Numbered from the stretch's first letter, positions 49,519 to 60,044 are shown. The stretch is DNA of 64,000 nucleotides from Candidatus Scatosoma pullicola (GCA_018712725.1 DVGN01000100.1:1-64000), one strand, 5' to 3'. The notes: generated from the sequence alone by a model not told the origin. Translations and numbers: made by a program.

Positions 49519-50136
49519 TCAGCGTATGAAATTGGTGTAGATCTTCTTCTCTTCGACGGGGACGACGCCCTCTTTCCTGCCCGCCGCGATACATTTCAGC
49601 AGCCACGCCATGTTGCTGCCCAGAACCCGCATCGTCTGCAAGCCCTCTTCGTCGCGGCGCGCTTCGTCCGCGTTGCCGCCGTGGATCTCGTTCCAATAGT
49701 TGGAGGAGACGACGGGCATGCAGCTGATCGTGAAATATTTATTCAGCATGTCGAAGGTCGCCGTTCCGCCCGCACGGCGGCAGCTCACCACCGCGGCGGC
49801 AGGCTTGTACCGCATATTCTTTCCGCCGCTGTAAAACGCCCTGTCCATGAACGCTTTCACCGTGCCCGCCGCCGACGCATAATGCACGGGGGAGCCGAAG
49901 ATGAATCCGTCCGCTTCCGCCGCCTTGGCGGCAAATTCGTTGACGATGTCGTCCATGAAGCACTTGCCCAGCTTCCGGCATGCCCCGCAGGCGATACACC
50001 CCGAGACGGGCTTTTTGCCCACCCAGAAGATCTCCGTCTGGACGCCCGCGGCGTTTAACGCCTTTTCCGCCTCTTTCAGCGCCGTATAGGTACTCCCCGT
50101 CTCGTGGGGACTTCCGTTGACCAAAATGACTTTCAT
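49519..50136 (-). CDS. Flavodoxin-like NAD(P)H-dependent FMN reductase
   Basis: MKVILVNGSPHETGSTYTALKEAEKAL, GCIACGACRKLGKCFMDD, DGFIFGSPVHYASA. Confidence 0.93.
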   Translation of the reverse strand: MKVILVNGSPHETGSTYTALKEAEKALNAAGVQTEIFWVGKKPVSGCIACGACRKLGKCFMDDIVNEFAAKAAEADGFIFGSPVHYASAAGTVKAFMDRAFYSGGKNMRYKPAAAVVSCRRAGGTATFDMLNKYFTISCMPVVSSNYWNEIHGGNADEARRDEEGLQTMRVLGSNMAWLLKCIAAGRKEGVVPVEEKKIYTNFIR

Positions 50137-50339
50137 TCTGCCGAAAAACCTCCGTTTCCGTCTTTTTCCGCGGCCGTCCGCCGGGCGCAAACGCCCGCGC
50201 GCCGCCGCAAATGATTATCTATATAGATTATAGCACATCCCGCCGCAATTTTCAACGGCGTTTTGAGGAAATTTTGTACTTTTTTAATATTTTTTCACTT
50301 TTTTTGTGCCGTTCTTTCCCCGCGTGTCAGAATTTGCCG

Positions 50340-50640
50340 CGGAAGGGGAGGTGTCACGCCCTCTCTTCCTGCCTCCCCTTTTGAAAAGGGGAGGTGTCAC
50401 GAAGTGACGGAGGGGATAAGAAGTTCGGCCTTTGATAAGGCAAAGCGGAAACAGAGCAGACAATCCCTCAGTCAGCCATTCGGCTGACAGCTCCCTTTGC
50501 ACAAGGGAGCCATGGTTGGGAGGCGAGTCGATGACAGCCAACTTTGCACCATGGTGTGGGCGGGTACGGCGCAGCTAACTTTGCACAAGGGAGCCAAGTT
50601 GAAAGAGCCGTCTCTCCCCCCTTATCGTAAGGGGAGGCGG
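50340..50640. repeat. Mosaic of family D and GGGGAGGTGTCACGAAGTGACGGAGGGGATAAG palindromic repeats
   Basis: Reverse-complement family D at 50459-50512; related units at 13921, 19040, 19270, 28400, 31320, 31455, 35630. Confidence 0.85.
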
Positions 50641-51060
50641 ATGCCCCATTTTTCCAGCAGGGAAAGGTCGGTGACCCAGCCTTCCGTCCTGTTGCGCCCG
50701 ATGTATTCCCGGTTTGCCTCGCCGAGCGCGGCGTGAAATTCCGACTGGGTACAGCCGTTCACCCGCATGAAATGCTCCATCGCCTCCTCTCCCCGCCCCA
50801 CCAGCTGGGTACGGGAAATGTGGATGACCTCATGGCAGAGCCGGCAGACGGCGATGACGTCCTCCAATTTCTGCACCTTCTTTTCGTCGTCGTAACTCCA
50901 TTTTTCGTGCGCTTCCAGCCTGCCCGGCGCGCCGCAGATCGAACACCTGCCCTCCGCCCGCGCATAGGCGCGGCGGCGGATCCGGTCCCAATCCTCTTTG
51001 GGAAGGACGCTTCTCAGGTTCGCGTACCAGCATTCCTCCGGAACCATTTCGAAATCGAGT

Positions 51061-51086
<26 letters not shown>
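50622..51086 (-). CDS. HNH endonuclease domain protein
   Basis: RAYARAEGRCSICGAPGRLEAHEKWSYDDEKKVQKLEDVIAVCRLCHEVIH. Confidence 0.85.
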
Positions 51087-52227
<1,141 letters not shown>

Positions 52228-52242
52228 GCGTTTTACTCCGTT

Positions 52243-52971
52243 TCAGCCGAGGGCATTGAAAAAGTCGACGGCGGCGCCGAGCGCTGGGGAATCGGGATAG
52301 AAGATGCCGCGGGGCGGCGTCAGGGAGGAATCGGGATCGACATAGGTGACGTCCGCCCTGCCCGCCCCTTTGACGGTCACGAGACAGTTGCCGATGCCGA
52401 CGAAGGCGCCGGGGAAGCCGCCGAAAATGCTGCCGTGCAGTTCGACGCCCGTGACGACTTCGACGCCGCTTGCGCCCACCGCCTGAAAACAGGCGTTATA
52501 GGAAGAAAGCATGCCGTCGGCGGGCGTTTCGGAAAGGGATTCCAGTCCGTCGAGAACGACGAACAGGCGGGGATAGCCCTGCCCCATCGACCGCACGCGG
52601 ACGAGTTCGCCCAGGGCGGTGACCGCCGCTTCGTAGTCGGCAAGGCTGCGGATATAGGGCACGGTGACGTCGGCGTTTTTCAGGCGGAGGAGTTCCGCAT
52701 ATTCCGGACGGGGGGAAAGGACGAGAAATCCCGCCTCCGATTTGTCGTAGATACAGGAGAGGATGAGGACGAGCCGGCAGATGAAATCCGCCCTGCCGCC
52801 CCCCGTCACGCAGACGTGGTGATAGCGCGCGGGATTCTCTTCGCGGTGCGCCGCGACGACGTTGCCCGCGTCGTCCCTGCCGAGAGGGATACAGGCGCGT
52901 ATCCGATCGAAACGATAGGCGTTCTTCCGGGAGATGTCCGAAAGAGAGGAGATGAATTCTTCCGTTTTCAT
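52243..52971 (-). CDS. FtsK/SpoIIIE-like domain protein with degenerate Walker A
   Basis: IPLGRDDAGNVVAAHREENPARYHHVCVTGGGRADFICRLVLILSCIYDKSEAGFLVLSPRPEYAEL resembles the FtsK ATP-binding region without GxxGxGKS. Confidence 0.5.
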   Translation of the reverse strand: MKTEEFISSLSDISRKNAYRFDRIRACIPLGRDDAGNVVAAHREENPARYHHVCVTGGGRADFICRLVLILSCIYDKSEAGFLVLSPRPEYAELLRLKNADVTVPYIRSLADYEAAVTALGELVRVRSMGQGYPRLFVVLDGLESLSETPADGMLSSYNACFQAVGASGVEVVTGVELHGSIFGGFPGAFVGIGNCLVTVKGAGRADVTYVDPDSSLTPPRGIFYPDSPALGAAVDFFNALG

Positions 52972-53219
52972 AGGCCGTCCTTCTGCGGCGCCGCCGCATA
53001 GCTTTTTTGTGTGCTTTTTTATAAGTATACTCCCTTTGCATGCAAATGTCAAGCCTTCGCCGCAGAATGGGGTTTTGCCTTCCCCTTTCGCGGCGGCTCT
53101 CCCCTCGAAGGCCGGGAAAGCCTTGCCAGCGGTCGGAAAATATGGTATAATACCGATAAAATCCGAAACGGGCGGATCGGGGGAAAAAGCTGCCCGCCGC
53201 CGGGGAGGAAATCAAAATC

Positions 53220-54110
53220 ATGCCGATCATTCTCGATCATCAACTGCGCGAACAAATACCATATGACAGAACCGCCTTTCCCGTCTCCTATTTCCACGAC
53301 GAGTTGGCCTCTCTGTCCGGCCGCGCCAGCCCTTTGCACTGGCATCCCGATTTCGAGATCGCCACCGCGGCGAGCGGCGTGCTGGATTTTCAGGTCGGCA
53401 GACAGCACATTCTGTTGGAGGCGGGCGACAGCATATTCGTCAACAGAAATGTGCTGCACGCGATAAAGCAGCTGTCCGACGGCAAGCCCGATCCGATGCC
53501 GAACGTCGTCTTTTCCGGCGCCGTGATTTCGCCCGAAACCGGTGCGATCTGCCAAAAATATATCTCGCCCGTGGCTTGCTGCGACGCGCTGCCCTTTGTC
53601 GTGTTCCGGCATCGGAACGCCCGGCAGAACGAAGTGAACGACCTGGCAAAAGACATTTACCGGCACATGCAGGAACGAGGACCATGTTACGAAATGGCCG
53701 TCCAGCGCGCGATCAGCGGCATTTTCGAGTATCTGTTTACCAATTTCGCAGACCTGCCCAAATCCGAGACGGCGCGCATGCACATCAACGCCCAGATACG
53801 CCTTCAAAAAATGCTCGCCTATATCTACGGGCATTATGCCGAAACCGTCACCCTCGAAGACATTGCCCGCGCAGCAAACGTCGGCCGCAGTGAGGCGGGA
53901 CGCTGCTTCAACGCATACATGGGATGCTCGCCCGTGGAAGCGCTTATCCGCTACCGCCTTCAGATCGCGCACGAAATGCTCGGCGACGGGACGCTGACCT
54001 TGCAGGAGATCAGCGAACGCTGCGGCTTCCGTTCGGTCAATTATTTCAGTCGCCGGTTCAGACAGCTTTACGGATGCGCGCCCGGCCGCGCCCGCTCGTT
54101 GGGTAAATAA
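53220..54110 (+). CDS. AraC family transcriptional regulator with N-terminal cupin
   Basis: PLHWHPDFEIATAASGVLDFQVG cupin; C-terminal LEDIARAANVGRSEAGRCFNAYMGCSPVEALIRYRLQIAHEML double HTH. Confidence 0.95.
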   Translation: MPIILDHQLREQIPYDRTAFPVSYFHDELASLSGRASPLHWHPDFEIATAASGVLDFQVGRQHILLEAGDSIFVNRNVLHAIKQLSDGKPDPMPNVVFSGAVISPETGAICQKYISPVACCDALPFVVFRHRNARQNEVNDLAKDIYRHMQERGPCYEMAVQRAISGIFEYLFTNFADLPKSETARMHINAQIRLQKMLAYIYGHYAETVTLEDIARAANVGRSEAGRCFNAYMGCSPVEALIRYRLQIAHEMLGDGTLTLQEISERCGFRSVNYFSRRFRQLYGCAPGRARSLGK

Positions 54111-54158
54111 TGCTTATATCCGGGCTTTCCGTGCCTTCCTTTCTGCCGATCTTTGTGA

Positions 54159-54187
54159 TATAATATCATTTGCATGCAACGTTGCAT
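54159..54187 (+). promoter_or_regulatory. -10 TATAAT and 14-bp perfect palindromic operator ATGCAACGTTGCAT
   Basis: TATAAT 54159-54164; palindrome 54174-54187 immediately upstream of the MFS RBS. Confidence 0.65.
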
Positions 54188-54205
54188 CGAACGAAAGGAG
54201 ACTCT

Positions 54206-55399
54206 ATGACCGGACAAAAAAATTACAAAAAAACGCTTGCCGCCTGCTGTCTCGGCTATGTCACCCAAGCCATCGCCGCAAACTTCGCGCCGCTTCTGTT
54301 TCTGACCTTCGGAAGCGCTTACGGAATCGGGCTGGAAAAGATCGCCCTGATTCCGCTCGCGTTCTATCTGACGCAATTTTTAATCGATTTTGCCGCCGCA
54401 AAATTTGCAGACAGGATAGGATACCGGTTCTGCGTGGCGGCTTCGCAGGTGCTGTCCGCGGCGGGACTCGCCCTATTGACGATCCTGCCGGAGCTGCTCC
54501 CCGTCCCTTTTGCAGGGATTCTGATTTCGGTCGTCCTTTACGCCATGGGCAGCGGCCTCATCGAAGTGCTGATCAGCCCGATCGTCGAAGCCTGTCCCTT
54601 CGAAAATAAAGCCGGCATGATGAGTCTGCTGCACTCCTTTTACTGTTGGGGGGCGGTCGGCGTGATTTTGTGCTCAACCCTCTTTTTCGCAGCCTTCGGC
54701 ACGGGAAACTGGAAGATCCTCACCCTGATCTGGGCGGCGGTGCCGTTGCTCAATACCTTCAACTTCATCTCCTGTCCCATCGAACGGACGGTGGAAGCGG
54801 GCGAAAGCATGCGCCCCGGTCAGCTTTTCAGACTGCCGCTGTTCTGGCTGCTCGTACTGGTTATGGCGTGCGCCGGCGCCTCAGAGGCCTCTATGGCGCA
54901 ATGGGCGTCCGCCTTTACCGAGTCGGCAATGGGCGTCTCCAAAGCCGCCGGGGATCTGGCGGGACCGTGCCTGTTCGCGGCGCTTATGGGAATTTCCCGC
55001 ATCCTGTACGGAAAGATGAGCGGGAAACTCGACCTGAACAAGGCGATGATAGCGTGCGGCATATTATGCGCGGCCTGCTACCTGACAGCATCCTTGGCCG
55101 ATTTGCCCGCCGTCGGGCTGGCGGGATGCGCGCTGTGCGGCTTCTCGGTCGGCATCATGTGGCCGGGCACGATCAGCATTGCCTCCCGGAAGTGCCCGAA
55201 TGGCGGCACCGCCATGTTTGCGTTTCTGGCTTTGGCTGGGGATCTGGGCGCCACCGTCGGCCCTGCCATGGTCGGCGGCCTCTCCGGAACGGCGGGCGGC
55301 AATCTGCAAACGGGGCTGATGACTGCAACCGTTTTTCCGCTGCTCCTCATCTTCGGGACGATCCTCCTGAATCGGAAACCGGGCGGACAGAAAAAATGA
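54206..55399 (+). CDS. MFS transporter
   Basis: MTGQKNYKKTLAACCLGYVTQAIAANFAPLLFLTF; 12-TM profile. Confidence 0.88.
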   Translation: MTGQKNYKKTLAACCLGYVTQAIAANFAPLLFLTFGSAYGIGLEKIALIPLAFYLTQFLIDFAAAKFADRIGYRFCVAASQVLSAAGLALLTILPELLPVPFAGILISVVLYAMGSGLIEVLISPIVEACPFENKAGMMSLLHSFYCWGAVGVILCSTLFFAAFGTGNWKILTLIWAAVPLLNTFNFISCPIERTVEAGESMRPGQLFRLPLFWLLVLVMACAGASEASMAQWASAFTESAMGVSKAAGDLAGPCLFAALMGISRILYGKMSGKLDLNKAMIACGILCAACYLTASLADLPAVGLAGCALCGFSVGIMWPGTISIASRKCPNGGTAMFAFLALAGDLGATVGPAMVGGLSGTAGGNLQTGLMTATVFPLLLIFGTILLNRKPGGQKK

Positions 55400-55613
55400 G
55401 GCGACATTTTCTCGTCCCACGGACGAGTGCGGCGGCGCTGTGCGCCGCCGCATATCTTATTTTGAACGAAAATCGGATTCCTGCGGATTTATATTTATAA
55501 CGAGAAAGCGTTCCCGGTTTGACCCGGAAACGCTTCCCCGATGAAAAATATATAAGAGAGAAAATAATGAAAAAATATAAAGAGAATTGTATGGTCGAAT
55601 GTTATGTCCTTTC

Positions 55614-57032
55614 TCAGGCGATGGTCACAAAATCGGAATCCTCGATAAATTCGACGGTCACGGGCGTCATGGAGCCGTTGCGCTCCACCGTGATGACGAT
55701 CGAATCGCCCCGACGGACGTTGAGGAGAAGGTCTGTGATCTGATACATACGGGTGATCGTGTACGTCGTTCCGCCGATCTGCATCGAACGGATGATATCA
55801 CCCGTCTGCAATCTGCTGTCCGCCGCAGAACCGGCCGTCACGGATATTACGGTCACTTCTTCGGTGACGGCGACCCGTCCCGTATTGTCGATCTCCCCGT
55901 TCGAATCCGTTTTCTGGACGGTGACGCCGAGCTGTCCGCGGACAACTTTGCCGTCATTTGCCAATATATTGTCCACGACGTACCCCACCTGCGTGATGGG
56001 CAGGGCATAACCGATATTGTCGATGCTCTCTTCCACTTCGGTCTGACCGAGCGCCCCTTCGCCGAGCTGGTCGACGCGCTTGGCATTGGTGATGCCGATG
56101 AGTTTGCCGTCGGCGTCGAACAGTCCGCCGCCCGAGTTGCCCGAATTGATCGCGGCGTCCGTGCGCATGACGCGCAGGGAAACCGTCGTCTTTTCGTCCG
56201 CGCCCGTCATCGTGAGCGTCTCCGAATCCACGGAGATCACCCCTTCCGTCACGGAAATGCCCTCCCCTTCGGGATTGCCGATCGCGTACACCCGTTCGCC
56301 CGCCCGGAGGTCTTCCGAACTGCCGATTTCGGCGACTTCGGCGCTGCTCTCGCGCAGGATGTCGCTGCCCTGTACTTCGAGCAGGGCGATGTCGTAATTC
56401 ATCGCGCCGCCCACATAGGTAGCGGGAATGCCGTTTTCTTCGTCTCTGCCCGTCGAAGTGTCAAAAGTGTTCATGCCCCCGTAAAGATACAGGTAAATGG
56501 AATCGGAGATCTGCGAATCGGCATCCACGTTGTAGACGACGTGGTAATTGGTGACGACGTACGCGGTGCCCGCTTCCTTGTTCAGGCCGACGATGACGCC
56601 GCTGCCCGCCGAGCACACGACCTCTTCCACCGTCTGCCCGCCGCCGAAAAATCCGCCGCCGATCGTCTCCGTCACCGTAAATCCGCAGTAGACGGAAACC
56701 ACCGACATCATATTGTGGGCGATCGTCTCCGTGTCGTTGTTTTCGGAAATATCCGCCGAAAGGTACTCTTTGAGAAATTCGAGGAAGGTGCCCTCATAGC
56801 CGTTCTGCACCGCCGCGTCGTAGACGTCGTTGATATCCAGATCGCTGCCGTCCGAGCCGTTGGCGCCACGAAGACTGTTCAGCCATTCCGCCTCCGTACC
56901 CGTAAATCCGTTCTCCACCGCGATCTCGTAGGCGGACTTGGCGTTCTCGTCGCTGAAATCGCAGGCGGTAAAGCCGACCGCCATGGAGACGACGCAAACC
57001 GCCGCAACCACCATCTTAACCGTCTTCTTCAT
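55614..57032 (-). CDS. Trypsin-like (HtrA/DegP-type) serine protease lipoprotein with PDZ domain
   Basis: MKKTVKMVVAAVCVVSMAVGFTACDF lipobox; VTNYHVV, YDIALLEV, NSGNSGGGLFDADGKLIGI; PDZ VTAGSAADSRLQTGDIIRSM. Confidence 0.93.
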   Translation of the reverse strand: MKKTVKMVVAAVCVVSMAVGFTACDFSDENAKSAYEIAVENGFTGTEAEWLNSLRGANGSDGSDLDINDVYDAAVQNGYEGTFLEFLKEYLSADISENNDTETIAHNMMSVVSVYCGFTVTETIGGGFFGGGQTVEEVVCSAGSGVIVGLNKEAGTAYVVTNYHVVYNVDADSQISDSIYLYLYGGMNTFDTSTGRDEENGIPATYVGGAMNYDIALLEVQGSDILRESSAEVAEIGSSEDLRAGERVYAIGNPEGEGISVTEGVISVDSETLTMTGADEKTTVSLRVMRTDAAINSGNSGGGLFDADGKLIGITNAKRVDQLGEGALGQTEVEESIDNIGYALPITQVGYVVDNILANDGKVVRGQLGVTVQKTDSNGEIDNTGRVAVTEEVTVISVTAGSAADSRLQTGDIIRSMQIGGTTYTITRMYQITDLLLNVRRGDSIVITVERNGSMTPVTVEFIEDSDFVTIA

Positions 57033-57304
57033 ATCCGAAAGCCTCCCCCGGCGGTATCGGAAACCTGCGCCGATCTGCACTCCATATACTCGCCGGACGA
57101 TTTTATTCTTGATTATTTTCGTACCTACTATTATAACCCTTTTTTCGTTGATAGCTTTAAGGTTTTCTGAAAAGTGAGTGAATATTGCGGGAGAATTTTT
57201 TTCGCATTTCTGCCGTGCGCAAATACATACCCCCGTCCTCTTTTCGCCCGGACGGCTTTCCCGACCCCTGCACGGGCGTTTTACACGGGCACTTTTCCCC
57301 CTTT

Positions 57305-57925
57305 TCAGAAGCCTTCCAGCTCGTCCAGCGACAGAGAAAACGCGGGGATGAATTTTTCGAAGAAATATTCCACTTCCGGCATCCGCCGCGCGTGAAGATC
57401 CTCTTCGATGCTCTTTTTCGCCCTGGAAAATTCGGCGTTGCCGGAGCGCAGCTCTTCCAGGCATTTGATGTACGCCGCCAGCCTGTCCGCCGCCTTGACC
57501 AGCTTATATTCCCCGCTCGTCTCGTCCGCGAGAATATAGGGGGAGATTCCCCTCTTCATCTCTTCCGGGAGCATTCCCGCCATCTTCTCGCAGGCGTGCT
57601 TTTCCAGGTCTTTATAGGCGCCCGTGATACTGCGGTTATAATATTTGACGGGCGTGGGCAGATCCCCCGTCATCACTTCGCTCGTCTCGTGGTAGAGCGC
57701 GTACAGCACCGTCCTGCCCACGTCCGCGTGCCCGCCGAACACTTCGTTGTGAATCACCGCGAGCGCGTGCGAAAGCACCGCGACGCTCTGCGAATGCTCC
57801 ATGATGTTCTCGTCGCGGGTGGAGCGCATCAGCTGCCAGCGCCGGATGAACTTCATCCGGTCGAGATAGGCGTAAAATTCGTAATTTTCTTTGTCCTTCC
57901 GGTCTTGTTTTTTATCTTCCGACAT
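57305..57925 (-). CDS. HD-domain phosphohydrolase, YfbR-like 5'-nucleotidase
   Basis: RWQLMRSTRDENIMEHSQSVAVLSHAL, YHETSEVMTGDLPTPVKYYN. Confidence 0.93.
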   Translation of the reverse strand: MSEDKKQDRKDKENYEFYAYLDRMKFIRRWQLMRSTRDENIMEHSQSVAVLSHALAVIHNEVFGGHADVGRTVLYALYHETSEVMTGDLPTPVKYYNRSITGAYKDLEKHACEKMAGMLPEEMKRGISPYILADETSGEYKLVKAADRLAAYIKCLEELRSGNAEFSRAKKSIEEDLHARRMPEVEYFFEKFIPAFSLSLDELEGF

Positions 57926-57994
57926 ATGTCGTCCCTCCCCTGGTGTCCGCTTTTTATTTTTTTCGGGAAATTTCCCGTACCTTACTCCAAAGGG

Positions 57995-58023
57995 TTGACT
58001 TTTTTATAAAAGCGGGGTATAAT
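57995..58023 (+). promoter_or_regulatory. Sigma70 promoter TTGACT-N17-TATAAT
   Basis: TTGACT 57995-58000, TATAAT 58018-58023. Confidence 0.85.
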
Positions 58024-58044
58024 GATAATACAAATTTAACAAAT

Positions 58045-58128
58045 CCGTCGTGGGTGCCCCTCAAAAGGCTGAGATTATACCATAGAATCGGCAAGGCAAT
58101 GCTTGAGCGAGAGATCGGTAAAACGAGG
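58045..58128 (+). ncRNA. TPP (thiamine pyrophosphate) riboswitch
   Basis: GGGTGCCCCTCAAAAGGCTGAGATTATACC 5' signature; degenerate 3' half GGCAATGCTTGAGCG; P1 CCGTCGT/ACGAGG; upstream of thiT. Confidence 0.82.
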
Positions 58129-58143
58129 TTGAAAGAGACTTTC

Positions 58144-58204
58144 CGCGCCCGCGCGCCTTTTTTCGGTTTACAGACCGGGGATCGGCTGTCGGGCGCGTTT
58201 TTTG
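58144..58204 (+). terminator. Expression-platform terminator CGCGCCCG...CGGGCGCG-TTTTTT
   Basis: Arms 58144-58151 / 58190-58197 plus T6. Confidence 0.65.
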
Positions 58205-58246
58205 ACCGCGCGGATACGGCGGACAAAAGAAAAGGAGGCTCTTTTT

Positions 58247-58978
58247 ATGTCACTCAATGCCCTTCTCGAGATCAGCGAGAGGACCACGAACATCGTCAAG
58301 TGGATTTCCGTCGGCTGCATCTTCCTTCTCTTCGGCGTCATCGCCCTGCTCTGCGTCAAGGGCAGAAAGCAGTACGACGCCAAAAAACTCGCCTTTGCGG
58401 GCGTCACTCTGGGTCTGTCCTTCGTCCTGTCCCTGTTCAAGGTCAGCCCCGTGCCCAACGGCGGGTCGGTCACGGCGGCGAGCTTCGTCCCCGTCCTCAT
58501 CTATACCTATGTCTACGGCGTGTCGGAAGGGCTGCTCGTGGGGATCGCCATGGGTCTGTTCAACTTCGCGACCTCTCCCTACATCCTCACCCCGATGACC
58601 TTTGTTCTCGACTATCTGCTCGCCTTCGCCTCCATCGGCGTGATGGGCCTTGCCAAAAAATTCACCAAAAAGACGACCTTCAACGTCGTCCTCGGCACGG
58701 TTGCGGTCTACGTCGTCCGCTTTGTGTTCCACCTGTTTTCGGGCATCATCTATTTCGCGCAGGACGCGGTGTGGATGGAACTTCCCGGCTGGGCGGTCTC
58801 CAACGGATTTGTCTATTCCTTCATCTATCAGTGCATCTATCTGCCCGCCGACTGCATCATCGCCGCCGTCGTCCTGTACCTGCTGGCGAAACTCGGCGTA
58901 CTCGATCAGCTCGCGGCGCTCATGAGGCCGAAAAAGAGCGCGGCGCCCGCCGTTCAGACGGAAGAAAACGCCGCTTAA
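58247..58978 (+). CDS. thiT: Energy-coupled thiamine transporter ThiT
   Basis: LAFAGVTLGLSFVLSLFKVSPVPNGGSVTAASFVPVLIYTYVYGVSEGLLVGI; six TM; TPP riboswitch upstream. Confidence 0.9.
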   Translation: MSLNALLEISERTTNIVKWISVGCIFLLFGVIALLCVKGRKQYDAKKLAFAGVTLGLSFVLSLFKVSPVPNGGSVTAASFVPVLIYTYVYGVSEGLLVGIAMGLFNFATSPYILTPMTFVLDYLLAFASIGVMGLAKKFTKKTTFNVVLGTVAVYVVRFVFHLFSGIIYFAQDAVWMELPGWAVSNGFVYSFIYQCIYLPADCIIAAVVLYLLAKLGVLDQLAALMRPKKSAAPAVQTEENAA

Positions 58979-59010
58979 CCGACCCGGAAAACCGGATAAC
59001 CGACTTAAAA

Positions 59011-59046
59011 AAGCAGAAGTCCCCCGCGCGGCGGGGGATTTTTTGC
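59011..59046. terminator. AGTCCCCCGCGCGGCGGGGGATTTTTT
   Basis: Hairpin plus T-run between convergent thiT and rimM. Confidence 0.85.
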
Positions 59047-59054
59047 CGATGCGG

Positions 59055-59555
59055 TCAGAACACGGCGACTTCGTCAAAGCGCTTTTTGTCGACGACGATC
59101 TGCCCCCGCTCTTTGTCCACTCTGACGATCACGCCGGAAACGGCGGGAAAGAGAATGCGCTTTCCCTCCTTTTCGAGCGTGTACACCTCCGTGCTCAAAG
59201 GGGTGATGTCGGCGACTTTGCCGAGAAATTCCCCCTCCTCCGTGACCGCGTCCATGCCGAGAATGTCCACGATGTAATACCTGCCCTCTTCCAGCGCGGG
59301 CGCGTCCTCCCGATCTCCCTCTATCTTCTTGCCGCGCAGAAGTTCGGCGGCGTTCCGGTCGGGCACGCCGCGGAGACCCAGATAGGCAAATCCGCCTTCG
59401 CCGATGCGGAAGGACAGGATTCGGTATTCCGTTCCGCCGATGAACACCCTGCCGAACGCGGAAAAGTCCTGCGGGGTGTCGGTAAACGTCTTGATCTTCA
59501 ATTCGCCGCGGATGCCCTGCGGCTTCAAAACTTCGCCGATTGTCAGGCGATCCAT
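59055..59555 (-). CDS. rimM: Ribosome maturation factor RimM
   Basis: MDRLTIGEVLKPQGIRGELKIKTFTD; PRC-barrel YYIVDILGMDAVTEEGEFLGKVADI. Confidence 0.95.
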   Translation of the reverse strand: MDRLTIGEVLKPQGIRGELKIKTFTDTPQDFSAFGRVFIGGTEYRILSFRIGEGGFAYLGLRGVPDRNAAELLRGKKIEGDREDAPALEEGRYYIVDILGMDAVTEEGEFLGKVADITPLSTEVYTLEKEGKRILFPAVSGVIVRVDKERGQIVVDKKRFDEVAVF

Positions 59556-59672
59556 AACTCGTTCCTCCCCTGCCCCCGCCAAACGGCAGACGGGCGGCGG
59601 TTTTTTGGGATTTTTGCCGAAGGGCGGGGCCCCTCAGACGAGCCCCGCCCTCTCTTTGCGTCGGAAGCGGCG

Positions 59673-59966
59673 TTATGCCTCTTCCGTCTCCTCCGTCTCG
59701 TCCCCGCCGTCGTCGCGGTCGACGGCGTTTCCGCCCTTTTCCTTGATCTCGACGACGTATTTCTTGCCGTTTTTCGGCGTCGCGGCGCGGACGATGGTGC
59801 GCATCGCCTTGGCGATTTTACCCTGTTTGCCGATAACTTTGCCCATGTCGGACGCGGGCAGGGTCACGACGATTTCGATCACCCGCTCCTTTTCGTTGAC
59901 TTCGTATTCCACGCTGTCCTTATCTTCGGCAAACTGATTGACGATATATTTGACCAGATCCAGCAT
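59673..59966 (-). CDS. khpA: KH-domain RNA-binding protein (KhpA)
   Basis: MLDLVKYIVNQFAEDKDSVEYE..., DMGKVIGKQGKIAKAMRTIVRAA. Confidence 0.92.
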   Translation of the reverse strand: MLDLVKYIVNQFAEDKDSVEYEVNEKERVIEIVVTLPASDMGKVIGKQGKIAKAMRTIVRAATPKNGKKYVVEIKEKGGNAVDRDDGGDETEETEEA

Positions 59967-60044
59967 AAACTCCTCCTGTCAAAAATTCACCCGCGGGCGC
60001 ATGCGAAAGCGCGCCCGCGCTCTGCTCTGCCCGCAGGGGCGGCA

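Noticed and set aside
47692-50058. 788-aa plus-strand ORF
   Set aside because: Antisense to Rrf2, LOG, ROK and FMN reductase genes.
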